DNA from: an uncultured Tenacibaculum sp. | GTDB taxonomy: Bacteria > Bacteroidota > Bacteroidia > Flavobacteriales > Flavobacteriaceae | DNA length: 64,000 bases | Assembly (NCBI RefSeq): GCF_947495995.1 | Contig: NZ_CANMAX010000005.1 | Coordinates: forward strand, 124,001 to 188,000 | Direction of reading: 5' to 3' | Position numbers and translations under genes: made by a program | The notes under the pieces: generated by a model | Seen by the model: the letters and a program-made list of their open reading frames with translations, nothing else | Told to the model about the DNA's origin: nothing | Database searches by the model: none | Shown: positions 36,956 to 46,072 of the stretch, piece by piece | Numbering within the stretch: position 1 is the first letter of the stretch | How the letters are laid out: each line of letters opens with the position of its first letter

Positions 36956-37735
36956 TTATAGATTGTTAGCTTCAGCAATTAACTCCGCAATATCTTTAAC
37001 AACAATTTGATCTTCTTTTAAATGGAACTTTACTCCATCTGTCATCATTGTATTACAATAAGGACAACCTGTTGCAATAATTTCTGGGTTCGTTTCTAAA
37101 GCATCTTTAGTTCTAAGAATGTTAATATCCATATCACCTTTTTCTGGCTCTTTGAACATTTGCGCTCCACCAGCTCCACAACATAATGCTGTAGATTTGT
37201 GACGTTTCATCTCAGTAGATTTTACACCTAATTGACGAATTAAATCACGTGGAGTTTCATATACATCATTCGCACGTCCTAAATAACAAGGATCGTGATA
37301 TGTTAATCTTTTGTTCTTTAAATTTTCACCTTCAATTGTTAATCGACCGTCGGCTACTAATTTATTGATGTATTGTGTATGATGATAAACTTCATATTTA
37401 CCACCTAAACTTGGATATTCATTTTTTAATGTATTGAAAGAGTGCGGATCACATGTTACGATCGTTTTTACTTCATATGCATTTAAAATTTCAATGTTAG
37501 TCATTGCTTGCATTTGAAATAAAAATTCATTTCCAGATCTCTTTGCTGCATCACCAGTAGAACTTTCTTCAGTACCTAATACTGCGAAATCAACATTAGC
37601 TTGGTGTAAAATCTTCACAAAAGACTTTGTGATTTTTTTAGCTCTATCATCATAACTTCCAGCTGCTCCAACCCAAAACAACACTTCTGGTTGCTTTCCT
37701 TGAGCCATCATATCTGCCATTGTTGGTACGTTCAT
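36956..37735 (-). CDS. CCG-domain Fe-S protein, HdrB/LutA-like
   Basis: A 259-residue cytoplasmic protein. The C-terminal half has a complete CCG (cysteine-rich) domain: HDPCYLGR near 145, LCCGAGGAQM near 185 and ATGCPYCNTMM near 223; the N-terminal half is a degenerate copy with one Cys (VTCDPHSFN). Such domains bind an unusual [4Fe-4S] cluster in heterodisulfide reductase B, glycolate oxidase GlcF and LutA. The likely electron partner is the membrane Fe-S protein encoded 670 bases upstream. The physiological donor is unknown. Confidence 0.88.
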   Translation of the reverse strand: MNVPTMADMMAQGKQPEVLFWVGAAGSYDDRAKKITKSFVKILHQANVDFAVLGTEESSTGDAAKRSGNEFLFQMQAMTNIEILNAYEVKTIVTCDPHSFNTLKNEYPSLGGKYEVYHHTQYINKLVADGRLTIEGENLKNKRLTYHDPCYLGRANDVYETPRDLIRQLGVKSTEMKRHKSTALCCGAGGAQMFKEPEKGDMDINILRTKDALETNPEIIATGCPYCNTMMTDGVKFHLKEDQIVVKDIAELIAEANNL

Positions 37736-37759
37736 AATATTGTATTGTTTATGTTGATT

Positions 37760-38401
37760 TTAATTTTGTGATTCTTTTTTTCTTTCTAGCATTAAATCTT
37801 GCTTAAATGTCTTAGCTGTTTCTAATACATTTGCTGATAGCACGTTGTAAACTAATGGTGAATTCGCGTCATAATTAACCATTACCCACTTGTTATCTGT
37901 TCCTTTTCCTTTTAGAAGAATTGTTATTCTATCTTTCATGTTAACACTCATAGATTTATTAGATGTAAATTCTACATCCATCTCTTGCATTTTCATGATA
38001 TTCTTCATCATTTCTTTTCCTTCTTCGTCAAACTCTTCTTTGTGAAAAGTCATTTTCATTGTCATATCGTAAGTTACAAATACATATTCTAAACCTTCTT
38101 CTTTATATAGTTTAGAAATTTTGTAGTCTGGTATTACTTTAGGAACATCTAAAGAAAACTCTTCATTTCCTTCAAAAGCTGACTTAAAAACAGTTTTTAA
38201 TTGATCTCTAGAAGCAAACTCAAAAGCTTTAGGGTGACACATATCTAAGATCGCATCATAATCCCTATTGTTCATATCTACGAACATCTTTTTTGCCATA
38301 GCGTTTATTTCATCAGTATTTTGTGAAATAACTTGAACACTAGTTAGCAACATACAAATTAATAGGATAAAACTATTTTTCTTTAAGGATTTAAGTCTCA
38401 T
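37760..38401 (-). CDS. Exported hypothetical protein between Fe-S genes
   Basis: A 213-residue protein with a signal peptide (basic start, then FILLICMLLTSVQVIS, cleavage after ~27). The mature part contains a MAKKMFVDMNNRDYDAILDMC start like NTF2/SnoaL-type or DUF-type folds, and Met-rich helices. I cannot name a family with confidence. It lies between the two Fe-S protein genes (4- and 24-base gaps), which suggests a link to that system. Confidence 0.65.
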   Translation of the reverse strand: MRLKSLKKNSFILLICMLLTSVQVISQNTDEINAMAKKMFVDMNNRDYDAILDMCHPKAFEFASRDQLKTVFKSAFEGNEEFSLDVPKVIPDYKISKLYKEEGLEYVFVTYDMTMKMTFHKEEFDEEGKEMMKNIMKMQEMDVEFTSNKSMSVNMKDRITILLKGKGTDNKWVMVNYDANSPLVYNVLSANVLETAKTFKQDLMLERKKESQN

Positions 38402-38405
38402 ATTT

Positions 38406-39722
38406 CTATTCGTCTTTCCAGTTTAATCTATCCATTTGACTATACTGCCATGGAGCACCATTGTTCTCAATATTAGTCATCATCATATTTAATTCTTGAG
38501 GAGCCGCAGATTCTTCCATCACTAAATATCTTCTCATATCCATAATGATTGATAATGGATCGATATTCACTGGACATTCTTGTACACAAGCATTACAACT
38601 TGTACAAGCCCAAAGTTCTTCTCTTGTAATGTAATCATCTAATAATTGTTTACCATCTGGTTTAAACTCACCATTATTAGCATCAATATTTTTTCCTACT
38701 TCCTCTAAACGATCACGAGTATCCATCATAATCTTACGAGGTGATAATTTCTTTCCTGTTAAGTTTGCAGGACAAGACGATGTACAACGACCACACTCTG
38801 TACATGTGTATGCATTCATTAGTTGCACCCAGTTTAAATCTGCTACATCAGATGCACCGAATTTCTCTGGTACTTCTTCCTCTACTCCATCTTCTGGCAT
38901 TGCATATGGATCTGCACTTGGATCCATCATCATTTTTACTTCATTAGTTACAGACTCTAAGTTTGTAAACTCTCCCTTAGGCTTTAAGTTCGCAAAGAAT
39001 GTATTTGGGAAAGCTAATAAAATATGTAAGTGCTTAGAATAATATAAGTAGTTTAAGAAAATTAAAATACCTACAATATGTAACCACCAAGCTGTTTTTT
39101 CAATTGTATGTAATGCTTCGTGAGAGTAATCATGAAATAAAGGTGCAATGAATTGAGAAATCACATTACCAGCTCCAGCTTCTTGAAAAGGAATATCTGT
39201 AGCATTCATTACTAAGAATAATGTCATTAATACTATTTCGAAGTATAAAATAATGTTACCATCATTCTTTGGCCATCCTTCCATTTCTGCACTCCAGAAA
39301 CGTTTAATTCTTTCGATATTTCTTCTGAACCAGAATATAATAACAGCTACTAAAACTAGTACTGCTAAAATTTCAAAAGTTCCTATTAAGAAACCATAAA
39401 TACCATTTCCTAATACTGGTTGAAATACACGATGTGTTCCGAATAAACCATCGATAACGATTTCGAGCATCTCTATATTAATAAGAATAAAACCAATATA
39501 AACTACAATATGTAAGATTCCCGATAAAGGTCGGCGAACCATTTTATATTGTCCTAAGGCTATTTTAGCCATGTTTTTCCAACGTTCAGGTTTCCTGTCT
39601 GTTCTATCTATGTCCTTACCTAATTTGATATTTCGAATTAACTTTCGAACGTTCATCACAAAATACCCTATACCTGCGATTAAAATAAATGCAAAAAAAA
39701 TGTTTGGTACGTATTTCTCCAT
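38406..39722 (-). CDS. Membrane-bound (Fe-S) oxidoreductase subunit, HdrC/DsrM-like
   Basis: A 438-residue protein. The first ~245 residues have five or so membrane helices with spaced histidines (ILHIVVYIGF, HDYSHEALHTIEKTAWWLHIVG), as in b-type haem quinone-reacting subunits of the NarI family. The C-terminal ~150 residues hold two CxxCxxCxxxC sites (CTECGRCTSSCP and CTSCNACVQECP) for two [4Fe-4S] clusters. With the CCG protein downstream it forms a HdrCB- or DsrMK-like module that should pass electrons between menaquinone and a cytoplasmic partner. Same operon as menACE. Confidence 0.88.
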   Translation of the reverse strand: MEKYVPNIFFAFILIAGIGYFVMNVRKLIRNIKLGKDIDRTDRKPERWKNMAKIALGQYKMVRRPLSGILHIVVYIGFILINIEMLEIVIDGLFGTHRVFQPVLGNGIYGFLIGTFEILAVLVLVAVIIFWFRRNIERIKRFWSAEMEGWPKNDGNIILYFEIVLMTLFLVMNATDIPFQEAGAGNVISQFIAPLFHDYSHEALHTIEKTAWWLHIVGILIFLNYLYYSKHLHILLAFPNTFFANLKPKGEFTNLESVTNEVKMMMDPSADPYAMPEDGVEEEVPEKFGASDVADLNWVQLMNAYTCTECGRCTSSCPANLTGKKLSPRKIMMDTRDRLEEVGKNIDANNGEFKPDGKQLLDDYITREELWACTSCNACVQECPVNIDPLSIIMDMRRYLVMEESAAPQELNMMMTNIENNGAPWQYSQMDRLNWKDE

Positions 39723-39737
39723 TTCCTTATTTGTTAG

Positions 39738-40337
39738 TTATTGATGTTTCCAATTATCTTCTTGAGAACTATTAGGCGATAATCCTAAAATATCTCCTTT
39801 AGTAGTGACTCCTAAACCTAAAACAGTTCTGTTTGCATAGTTAAAGTAACTTACTACTTGATTTATTTCTAGAATTTCTGCATCAGAAATTCCATTCTCT
39901 TTAAGTTTATTTACGTCTTCTTGTTTGAGTTTTGACGGATTTAAAGTTAGCTTTTCAGCATACTTTAATCCTTCTGAATAAGCTTTTGATACTATTTCGA
40001 AAGAATTATTTCTTAATTCTTCTTTAATTTTAGTTGCTTTATCATCGTCGTTTAATAATCGTTTTAATCCTTCAAAATGATGATCTACACAATATTGACA
40101 ATGATTTAACATACTTACGTAAACTCCTATCGTTTCTAAATACCATTTTGGCAACGTATTGTCACTATGGTGTAATACTTTTTTGTAAATAGCCATATGA
40201 CCTTCCATAGTGTTGGGTCTTAAACTATGGATTAGCATGATATTATCTACATTATTATTTGGACCTGTTACGCGTTCGTAAAGTTTTTTAAGTTTCCCTT
40301 GAGCTTTTTCAAAAGGAATAATATCAATCCAACTCAT
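39738..40337 (-). CDS. AhpD/carboxymuconolactone decarboxylase-family protein
   Basis: A 199-residue alkylhydroperoxidase-like protein with the CxxCxxxH site in NHCQYCVDHHFEG (~76-88), near-typical of peroxidase-related CMD proteins. It would use the Cys pair for peroxide or disulfide chemistry in the cytoplasm. It is 15 bases upstream of the membrane Fe-S protein gene and 3 bases downstream of the MlaD-family gene. Confidence 0.88.
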   Translation of the reverse strand: MSWIDIIPFEKAQGKLKKLYERVTGPNNNVDNIMLIHSLRPNTMEGHMAIYKKVLHHSDNTLPKWYLETIGVYVSMLNHCQYCVDHHFEGLKRLLNDDDKATKIKEELRNNSFEIVSKAYSEGLKYAEKLTLNPSKLKQEDVNKLKENGISDAEILEINQVVSYFNYANRTVLGLGVTTKGDILGLSPNSSQEDNWKHQ

Positions 40338-40340
40338 TTA

Positions 40341-41309
40341 TCATTTATCGTTACTTACGTTTTTGTTGTTATTCTCTTCATTATATGGTTTTGGTTTTTT
40401 ACCAAATAGTGAAAAGTGAACAAAACGTTTAGGGTTTAATTTCATTTCCCTTAGCAACTCTTCCATTTCTTTTGTTGCATTAGCTAAATTCGTGTACAAT
40501 TTATCATCAGACACTAACTTACCTAAAGTACCTTTTCCTTCTTTAATTCCTACCAATAATCCGTTTGCATTATCGATAGTAGCTTCTAACTTCTTAATTG
40601 TTTTTCCTAATTCAGCTTTCGCTAAATCTTCGGTTATCTTAGAAACGTCTTCTGTAATTTTCTTTGTGTTATCAAGCGTAACATCAATTTTGGATTTATT
40701 ATCCTCAAGAAGTTTATTGATAGATCGCATTGTTTTGTTAAGGTTGTATACTGTTCCTTCAAAACCTAAAATACTTCTATTTAAACTTTGTCTTGCTTTT
40801 TGATTTAACGTTTGATTAAACCCTACAACTAAAGAATCTACATGTACAAGAACATTTGCTAATTTATCTTGAATTGGATTGAATTTTTCACCTACAGATG
40901 AAAATAAATCCGATTTTACTTCTCCTGGTAGATAATCTCCCGAAACTGCTTTATCTCCACTGTAACTTGGAACTATAGCTAAGTTTTGCCCTCCCATTAA
41001 TCCGGCAGGATAAATTTTAGCAATACTGTTTTTAGAAAATTCGAAATTATTTTGAAGTGAAAATTTCACTAAAAGTGTTCCTTTCTTTTCAGGACTAGGA
41101 TTAAAAGTGATTTGATCAACTTTCCCTACTTGCAATCCGTTTATAGTTACAATACTAGCTTCACTTAATCCGTTTATATTTGCATACTCTACGAAAAAAT
41201 GACGTGCGTTTGGACTAAAAACATCTTGTCTTTTTAAAAAATTGTATCCCCAAATTCCTACTCCAATGATTAATAAGGATACGATACCTGTTTTAAGTTC
41301 TTTTGACAT
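40341..41309 (-). CDS. MCE/MlaD-family protein
   Basis: A 322-residue protein from the Met at 41309 (a Met at 41315 is possible). One N-terminal helix (~7-24) anchors it in the inner membrane, followed by the MCE domain (ANINGLSEASIVTINGLQVGKVDQI, in two parts, ~40-115) with GLMGGQNLAIVPS. The C-terminal ~170 residues are helical. In E. coli MlaD is the periplasmic lipid-binding subunit of an ABC lipid transporter; MlaE/MlaF homologues are not in this window. It follows the amidase by 60 bases. Confidence 0.9.
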   Translation of the reverse strand: MSKELKTGIVSLLIIGVGIWGYNFLKRQDVFSPNARHFFVEYANINGLSEASIVTINGLQVGKVDQITFNPSPEKKGTLLVKFSLQNNFEFSKNSIAKIYPAGLMGGQNLAIVPSYSGDKAVSGDYLPGEVKSDLFSSVGEKFNPIQDKLANVLVHVDSLVVGFNQTLNQKARQSLNRSILGFEGTVYNLNKTMRSINKLLEDNKSKIDVTLDNTKKITEDVSKITEDLAKAELGKTIKKLEATIDNANGLLVGIKEGKGTLGKLVSDDKLYTNLANATKEMEELLREMKLNPKRFVHFSLFGKKPKPYNEENNNKNVSNDK

Positions 41310-41375
41310 AAGCAAAAATTACTACCGACGAAATTACTAATTATTTTTGGTAGAAAAGAATAGATTTTTTCTAAA

Positions 41376-42755
41376 TTACTGTTTTCTTAATGCTTCTCGT
41401 ATAGAAATCTTTTTACCATTTTCAAAAGCAACTACAAAACTATCTTTATGTCCTGCTTTTCTTGCTATTGAAAGATTTCGTTTTACTTCCTTAAAACTAG
41501 GTGTGCTTCCGAAGTAATATTTGTAGTATTCATCTATTACTAAAACCTCAACATTTTCCAATCCTCTAAAATTGAAATTATCGTCTGTTAAGTATTCTCT
41601 AGATGCTGCGATTTGAACCTTAAACTCAACATAAGCTGGCATTGTTTCTTTAGGTTTTTCTTCAACAGGCTTTTTTTCTTCTTTTACCACTTTAGGTTTT
41701 GGTGTAGTTTTAACTACAGTTTTCTCCACTTTTGGTGTTTCTACTTTCTTTTTCTCTGGATTAACCTTAGGTGGAACTTGTTTTTTTTCTGTTTTCGCTA
41801 CAACTACCGGAACTTTAGTTGCTGCTTTAGAATTATCCTTTATTGGATTTTTTACTCTTTCGAAAGTTTTTTTACGCTCTACGGTATTTGTTATTTTCGG
41901 AGGTGTATTCTTTTCTTTTATTTTAACTTGAACTACAGATACAGATTTTTGATCTTCTCCCACTGTATTCAATTTAATTTGACTAATATATTTCCCTATT
42001 GCTTTAGAAATCGAATTAGCCATACGTGTTTGTCCTACACTTGAATTTAAAAACTTCCCTTCTGCTTTATTAGTTAAGAAACCTAATTCAATAAGTACAC
42101 TAGGCATTACTGTTTCACGTAATACTAAGAAGTTATTTTGTTTTACACTTCTATCGTATCGTTTAGCATTAGAAAAGTTACTCTGAACCATTTGGGCAAA
42201 AGCTAAACTTTCATCTAAATTTTCTTCTTGTTGAATTGATAAGTTAATAACTGCCTCTGGAGAATCTGGATTGTAATCGTAATTACTTTTATAGTTGTCC
42301 TCTAATTTAATTACGGCATTTTCTCGTTTTGCTATTTCTAAGTTTCTTCTATTCCCACTAAGCCCTAATACAAAAGTTCCTGCACCAAATGCTTTCGCAC
42401 TCTTGTAAGAATCACAGTGAATAGATACGAATAAATCTGCTTTATTATCATTTGCAATCTTTGCTCTATTATGTAATTCTACAAAGACATCTTTATCTCT
42501 TGTATAGATAACATTAATATCTTTATTGCTTTTCTTTAAAGCTTTACCTACTAATAAAACTACTTTAAGTGCAATTTTAGATTCTTTATATCCGTTACCT
42601 AAATTACCAGGATCTTTTCCTCCATGGCCAGCATCTAAGACCACTGTGTATTTTTTCTGTGCTTTTAAAGGAATAGTAACTCCTACAAAAAGAAGTAAAA
42701 ACACTAGTAACGAAACATTAATTTGATATTTGGTGAATTTTAAGAATTGCATCAA
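41376..42755 (-). CDS. N-acetylmuramoyl-L-alanine amidase with Lys/Pro-rich linker
   Basis: A 459-residue exported enzyme. An N-terminal hydrophobic signal (~14-32) is followed by an Amidase_3 domain: zinc-site residues H44 (LDAGHGGKDPG), E58 (GYKESKIAL) and the His of VSIHCDS (~113), plus the catalytic Glu in SVLIELGFLTN (~235). Residues ~275-375 form a Lys/Pro/Val-rich low-complexity linker; the last ~80 residues resemble a SPOR-like domain (VEFKVQIAASREY). It hydrolyses the amide between MurNAc and the stem peptide in peptidoglycan. It is the first gene of the long minus-strand run and is divergent from the LptD-like gene. Confidence 0.92.
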   Translation of the reverse strand: MMQFLKFTKYQINVSLLVFLLLFVGVTIPLKAQKKYTVVLDAGHGGKDPGNLGNGYKESKIALKVVLLVGKALKKSNKDINVIYTRDKDVFVELHNRAKIANDNKADLFVSIHCDSYKSAKAFGAGTFVLGLSGNRRNLEIAKRENAVIKLEDNYKSNYDYNPDSPEAVINLSIQQEENLDESLAFAQMVQSNFSNAKRYDRSVKQNNFLVLRETVMPSVLIELGFLTNKAEGKFLNSSVGQTRMANSISKAIGKYISQIKLNTVGEDQKSVSVVQVKIKEKNTPPKITNTVERKKTFERVKNPIKDNSKAATKVPVVVAKTEKKQVPPKVNPEKKKVETPKVEKTVVKTTPKPKVVKEEKKPVEEKPKETMPAYVEFKVQIAASREYLTDDNFNFRGLENVEVLVIDEYYKYYFGSTPSFKEVKRNLSIARKAGHKDSFVVAFENGKKISIREALRKQ

Positions 42756-42785
42756 TAAAATTTAACTATTTTTGGCTTCTGTTAT

Positions 42786-42816
42786 TTGGCGCTTCAAAGA
42801 TTGAGCCATACTTTTA
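42786..42816 (+). promoter_or_regulatory. Promoter of LptD-like gene
   Basis: TTG (42786-42788), 20-base spacer, then TACTTTTA (42809-42816, one mismatch to TAnnTTTG). Start of transcription would be near 42822, about 20 bases before the TTG start codon. Confidence 0.5.
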
Positions 42817-42823
42817 TTAAATA

Positions 42824-42853
42824 CAAAAATAGCATTTATCGAATTGAAAGCAA
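42824..42853 (-). promoter_or_regulatory. Promoter of amidase gene
   Basis: On the minus strand, TTG (42853-42851), a 19-base spacer and TATTTTTG (42831-42824) match the full Bacteroidota consensus. The -33 box lies inside the first codons of the divergent LptD-like gene, leaving a ~60-base leader before the amidase start. Confidence 0.7.
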
Positions 42854-45519
42854 ATTCACTGTACATACTTTTAATTTTATCATTTTTTTGTTTTAAAATA
42901 AGTTTCGCTCAAGAAATAGAAAAAGATAATATTCCAGATCAACCTGTTGTTAAAAAAGATTCTGCAAAAGCCTTGGTTAAAAAACCATTAGGCAAACTTA
43001 AAACAGACAGTATACCAAAAGTAAAGACTGATTCTATTGGTAAAGATTCCATTGTTAAACCTAAAGAAGTAATTGATTACATTATTACTCACGATGCTGA
43101 AGATTATACCATTCAGAACGCAAAAGAAAAAACAGTTACTTTATATAATAACGCACGATTAATTTACGGCGACATTGATTTAAAAGCTGGTAAAATAATA
43201 ATCAACTATAAAAAGAATACGGTTTACGCTACTGGTATAAAAGATAGTACAGGTTACGTTCAACGTCCTATTTTTAAACAAGGCGGACAAGAATCTGAAC
43301 AAGATTCAATCTTATTCAATTTTAAAACTAAGAAGGCTTTAGTATATGGTGTAAAAACTGTACAAGGAGAAATTATTACTTATGGTGAAAAAACTAAAAA
43401 GGTTAATGACTCTACTATATATATGAGTAAACTTCGTTTTACTACTTCTAAAAAAGATAAACCAGACTATCATATTGCAACTAATAGAGCCAAATTAGTT
43501 CCTGGTAAAAAAATTATTGTAGGAGGAAGTAACTTAGTTATTGCAGATGTACCTACTCCATTATATTTACCATTTGCTTATTTTCCATTAACTGAAAAAA
43601 GATCATCTGGATTTATTATTCCTTCTTGGGGAGAAAATAATCAGCAAGGTTTCTTCTTACAAAATGGAGGTTATTATTTTGCTATTAATGATTATTTTGA
43701 TCTAGATCTTACTGGAGATTTATATTCCAATGGAAGTTGGGCTGTAAATGCTCGATCCAACTATAATTTACGTTATAAGTTTTCTGGTGGAGTTAGTGTT
43801 CGTTTTCAAAACCTAACGACTAGTATTCGAGGTTTTAGTGATTTCTCTAAATCATCAAACTTTAATATTACTTGGAATCATCAACAAGATCCTAAATCGA
43901 GTCCGAACTCAAATTTAAGAGCTCGAGTAAATGTAAGTAGTAGTAGCCAGTTCTTTAGACAATCTTTAAATCAAATAGATCAAAATCAAACGTTACGAAA
44001 CTCGTTTGATTCCTCTATTAGTTATTACAAAAAGTTTGTAGGTACGCCATTCAATATGAATGTTACCTTAACACATAGTCAGAACTCAAATAACAATATT
44101 GTAAATCTTACACTACCAAGTTTACAGGTAAACATGGATCGTATTTATCCGTTTGCTGCTAATGGAGTAAAGAAAAACGCACTACAGAAAATTGGAGTAA
44201 ACTATACTTTACAAGGTAGATACAGCATTAGTACGGAAGAAGAAAATTTCTTTACTTCTAAAATGTTTGAAGATGCTAAAGCTGGAGTTCAACATGAAAT
44301 AAGAGCAAATACAAATATTAAAGCGTTCAAATATTTTACTTTATCGCCTAATTTCAACTATACAGATGTTTGGAATTTTGCTACTATAAAAAAGAGATTT
44401 GATCCAACTCTTGGACAGGCTGTTAATGATACTATTAATGGTTTCAAGAGATTCAACAGATATAATTTTGGTGTTGGTTTAACTACTAATATTTATGGTG
44501 ATTTTAAATTCAAGGGAAAAATAAAAGCAATTCGTCATACGGTTAGACCAAGTGTTTCTTGGAGTTACGCGCCTAATTTTGCTGCTCCTTTCCAAGAACG
44601 AGTTCGTGATCGTTCTGGAATTATTACCTATACTCCTTTTGATGATGGTATTGGAATTTTTGGTGCTCCAAGTAGTGGTGTTTCTAACTTATTAACATTT
44701 GCTTTAAATAACGTTATTGAGGCCAAAGTGAAACCTGGTGAAGATGATGATTCCGAAGAAGATAAAAAAATAACCATTCTTAATAATTTAAACTTTAGCT
44801 CCTCCTATAATATGGCTGCTGATAGTTTACGTTGGAGTAATGTTGCATTTTCTGCAGGAACTCAATTATTTAAAAATAAAATGTCTGTAAACTTGTCTGG
44901 TAGTTTAGATCCTTATCAGGTAACTTCACAAGGTGTACGCATTAATAAATTTAATCCTTCACTATTTAGGTTAAGTAATGCTACGTTAACTGCAAATTAT
45001 AGTTTCTCAAGTAACGACTTTAGTAAAGACAAGAAAAAAGATAAAAACCAAAATAATAATCCGAATAATCCACCAGATGTATTTGGAATTAACGACAATC
45101 AAGCCATTAATGGTTTTGCCAATCAACAACCTTCCGGTCCAGGAGAAGTAAAAGAGAAAACAGCAGATTTATATCGCGCTAAAATACCTTGGAATTTAAG
45201 TTTTGTATATTCTGCAAACTATTCTAATAACGGATTTAATAATGCTGGTATACAAAATCATACTGTAGGTTTTAACGGAAGTGTTGATTTAACACCTAAA
45301 TGGAAAGTAAACTTTAGATCTTCTTACGATATTAAAAATGGAGCTTTCTCGTTTACCACGCTTAACTTCTCTAGAGATTTAGATAGTTGGCGATTTAATT
45401 TCAACTGGGTTCCTTTTGGAAACTTTACTTCGTATAACTTCTTTATTGGAGTAAAATCGTCTATGTTAAGCGATTTAAAATGGGATAAACGTCAACCGCC
45501 AGATAGAAGATTATTTTAA
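42844..45519 (+). CDS. lptD: LptD-like LPS assembly outer-membrane protein
   Basis: An 891-residue exported protein. There is no ATG in frame before it; the TTG at 42844 starts a good signal peptide (KANSLYILLILSFFCFKISFAQ split by cleavage after Gln), so TTG is the likely start. A Lys/Asp repeat region follows, then an OstA/LptA-like domain (~85-210: VTLYNNARLIYGD, KAGKIIINYKK), then a C-terminal barrel domain typical of Bacteroidota LptD homologues (TPLYLPFAYFPLTEKRSSGF). In E. coli LptD places LPS in the outer leaflet. Assignment as LptD is by family, not proven. It is followed by ridA after 25 bases. Confidence 0.82.
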   Translation: MKANSLYILLILSFFCFKISFAQEIEKDNIPDQPVVKKDSAKALVKKPLGKLKTDSIPKVKTDSIGKDSIVKPKEVIDYIITHDAEDYTIQNAKEKTVTLYNNARLIYGDIDLKAGKIIINYKKNTVYATGIKDSTGYVQRPIFKQGGQESEQDSILFNFKTKKALVYGVKTVQGEIITYGEKTKKVNDSTIYMSKLRFTTSKKDKPDYHIATNRAKLVPGKKIIVGGSNLVIADVPTPLYLPFAYFPLTEKRSSGFIIPSWGENNQQGFFLQNGGYYFAINDYFDLDLTGDLYSNGSWAVNARSNYNLRYKFSGGVSVRFQNLTTSIRGFSDFSKSSNFNITWNHQQDPKSSPNSNLRARVNVSSSSQFFRQSLNQIDQNQTLRNSFDSSISYYKKFVGTPFNMNVTLTHSQNSNNNIVNLTLPSLQVNMDRIYPFAANGVKKNALQKIGVNYTLQGRYSISTEEENFFTSKMFEDAKAGVQHEIRANTNIKAFKYFTLSPNFNYTDVWNFATIKKRFDPTLGQAVNDTINGFKRFNRYNFGVGLTTNIYGDFKFKGKIKAIRHTVRPSVSWSYAPNFAAPFQERVRDRSGIITYTPFDDGIGIFGAPSSGVSNLLTFALNNVIEAKVKPGEDDDSEEDKKITILNNLNFSSSYNMAADSLRWSNVAFSAGTQLFKNKMSVNLSGSLDPYQVTSQGVRINKFNPSLFRLSNATLTANYSFSSNDFSKDKKKDKNQNNNPNNPPDVFGINDNQAINGFANQQPSGPGEVKEKTADLYRAKIPWNLSFVYSANYSNNGFNNAGIQNHTVGFNGSVDLTPKWKVNFRSSYDIKNGAFSFTTLNFSRDLDSWRFNFNWVPFGNFTSYNFFIGVKSSMLSDLKWDKRQPPDRRLF

Positions 45520-45544
45520 TACAACAACAATCAACTTTATTTCG

Positions 45545-45928
45545 ATGAAAAAAATAATAAACACTAAAAACGCTCCTGCTCCGATAGGACCATACAATCA
45601 AGCTGTATTAACAGGAAATACGTTATATACTTCTGGACAAATAGCTATTAATCCAGAAACTGGTGAATTAGTTTTAGACGATATCAAAACTGAAACTAAG
45701 CAAGTATTAGAAAACATGAAAGCTGTGTTAACTGAAGCTGGAATGACATTTGAAAATGTTGTAAAAACATCTATTTTTATTTCAGATATGAATAATTTCT
45801 CTGCAATTAATGAAGTTTATGCAACTTATTTTAATGAAGAAACTGCTCCTGCAAGAGAAACTGTAGAAGTAGCTAACTTACCTAAATTCGTTAATGTAGA
45901 AATTAGTATGATTGCTATTAAAGAGTAA
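45545..45928 (+). CDS. ridA: RidA-family enamine/imine deaminase
   Basis: A 127-residue protein, the usual RidA length. Family segments: APAPIGPYNQAV, LYTSGQIAINPETGELV, and APARETVEVANLPK containing the conserved substrate Arg (~105), then EISMIAIKE. RidA hydrolyses reactive 2-aminoacrylate made by PLP enzymes such as serine and threonine dehydratases. It is co-oriented with and 25 bases after the LptD-like gene and is followed by a terminator. Confidence 0.94.
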   Translation: MKKIINTKNAPAPIGPYNQAVLTGNTLYTSGQIAINPETGELVLDDIKTETKQVLENMKAVLTEAGMTFENVVKTSIFISDMNNFSAINEVYATYFNEETAPARETVEVANLPKFVNVEISMIAIKE

Positions 45929-45965
45929 TCTTACTATCAAAACACTATAAAACTATTTTTTAGCG

Positions 45966-45996
45966 TCCTGTAAACACATCATTTACAGGATTTTTT
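45966..45996 (+). terminator. Terminator of lptD-ridA
   Basis: TCCTGTAAA (45966-45974) pairs with TTTACAGGA (45982-45990) around a 7-base loop, followed by six Ts and a further T-rich tail. Confidence 0.9.
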
Positions 45997-46072
45997 ATTT
46001 TTTTTATTCAATTATGTTAACTTTTAATATTTAGTTTGCACTAATGTTTAGGAACATAATAAATAACATAAA

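Noticed and set aside
41613..42044. 143-residue Phe/Tyr/Trp-rich plus-strand frame
   Set aside because: It is the antisense of the Lys/Pro-rich linker of the amidase gene; composition follows from the codons on the other strand.
45929..46072. Possible gene between ridA and the lipoprotein
   Set aside because: Only a terminator and AT-rich sequence are seen; no frame of useful length.
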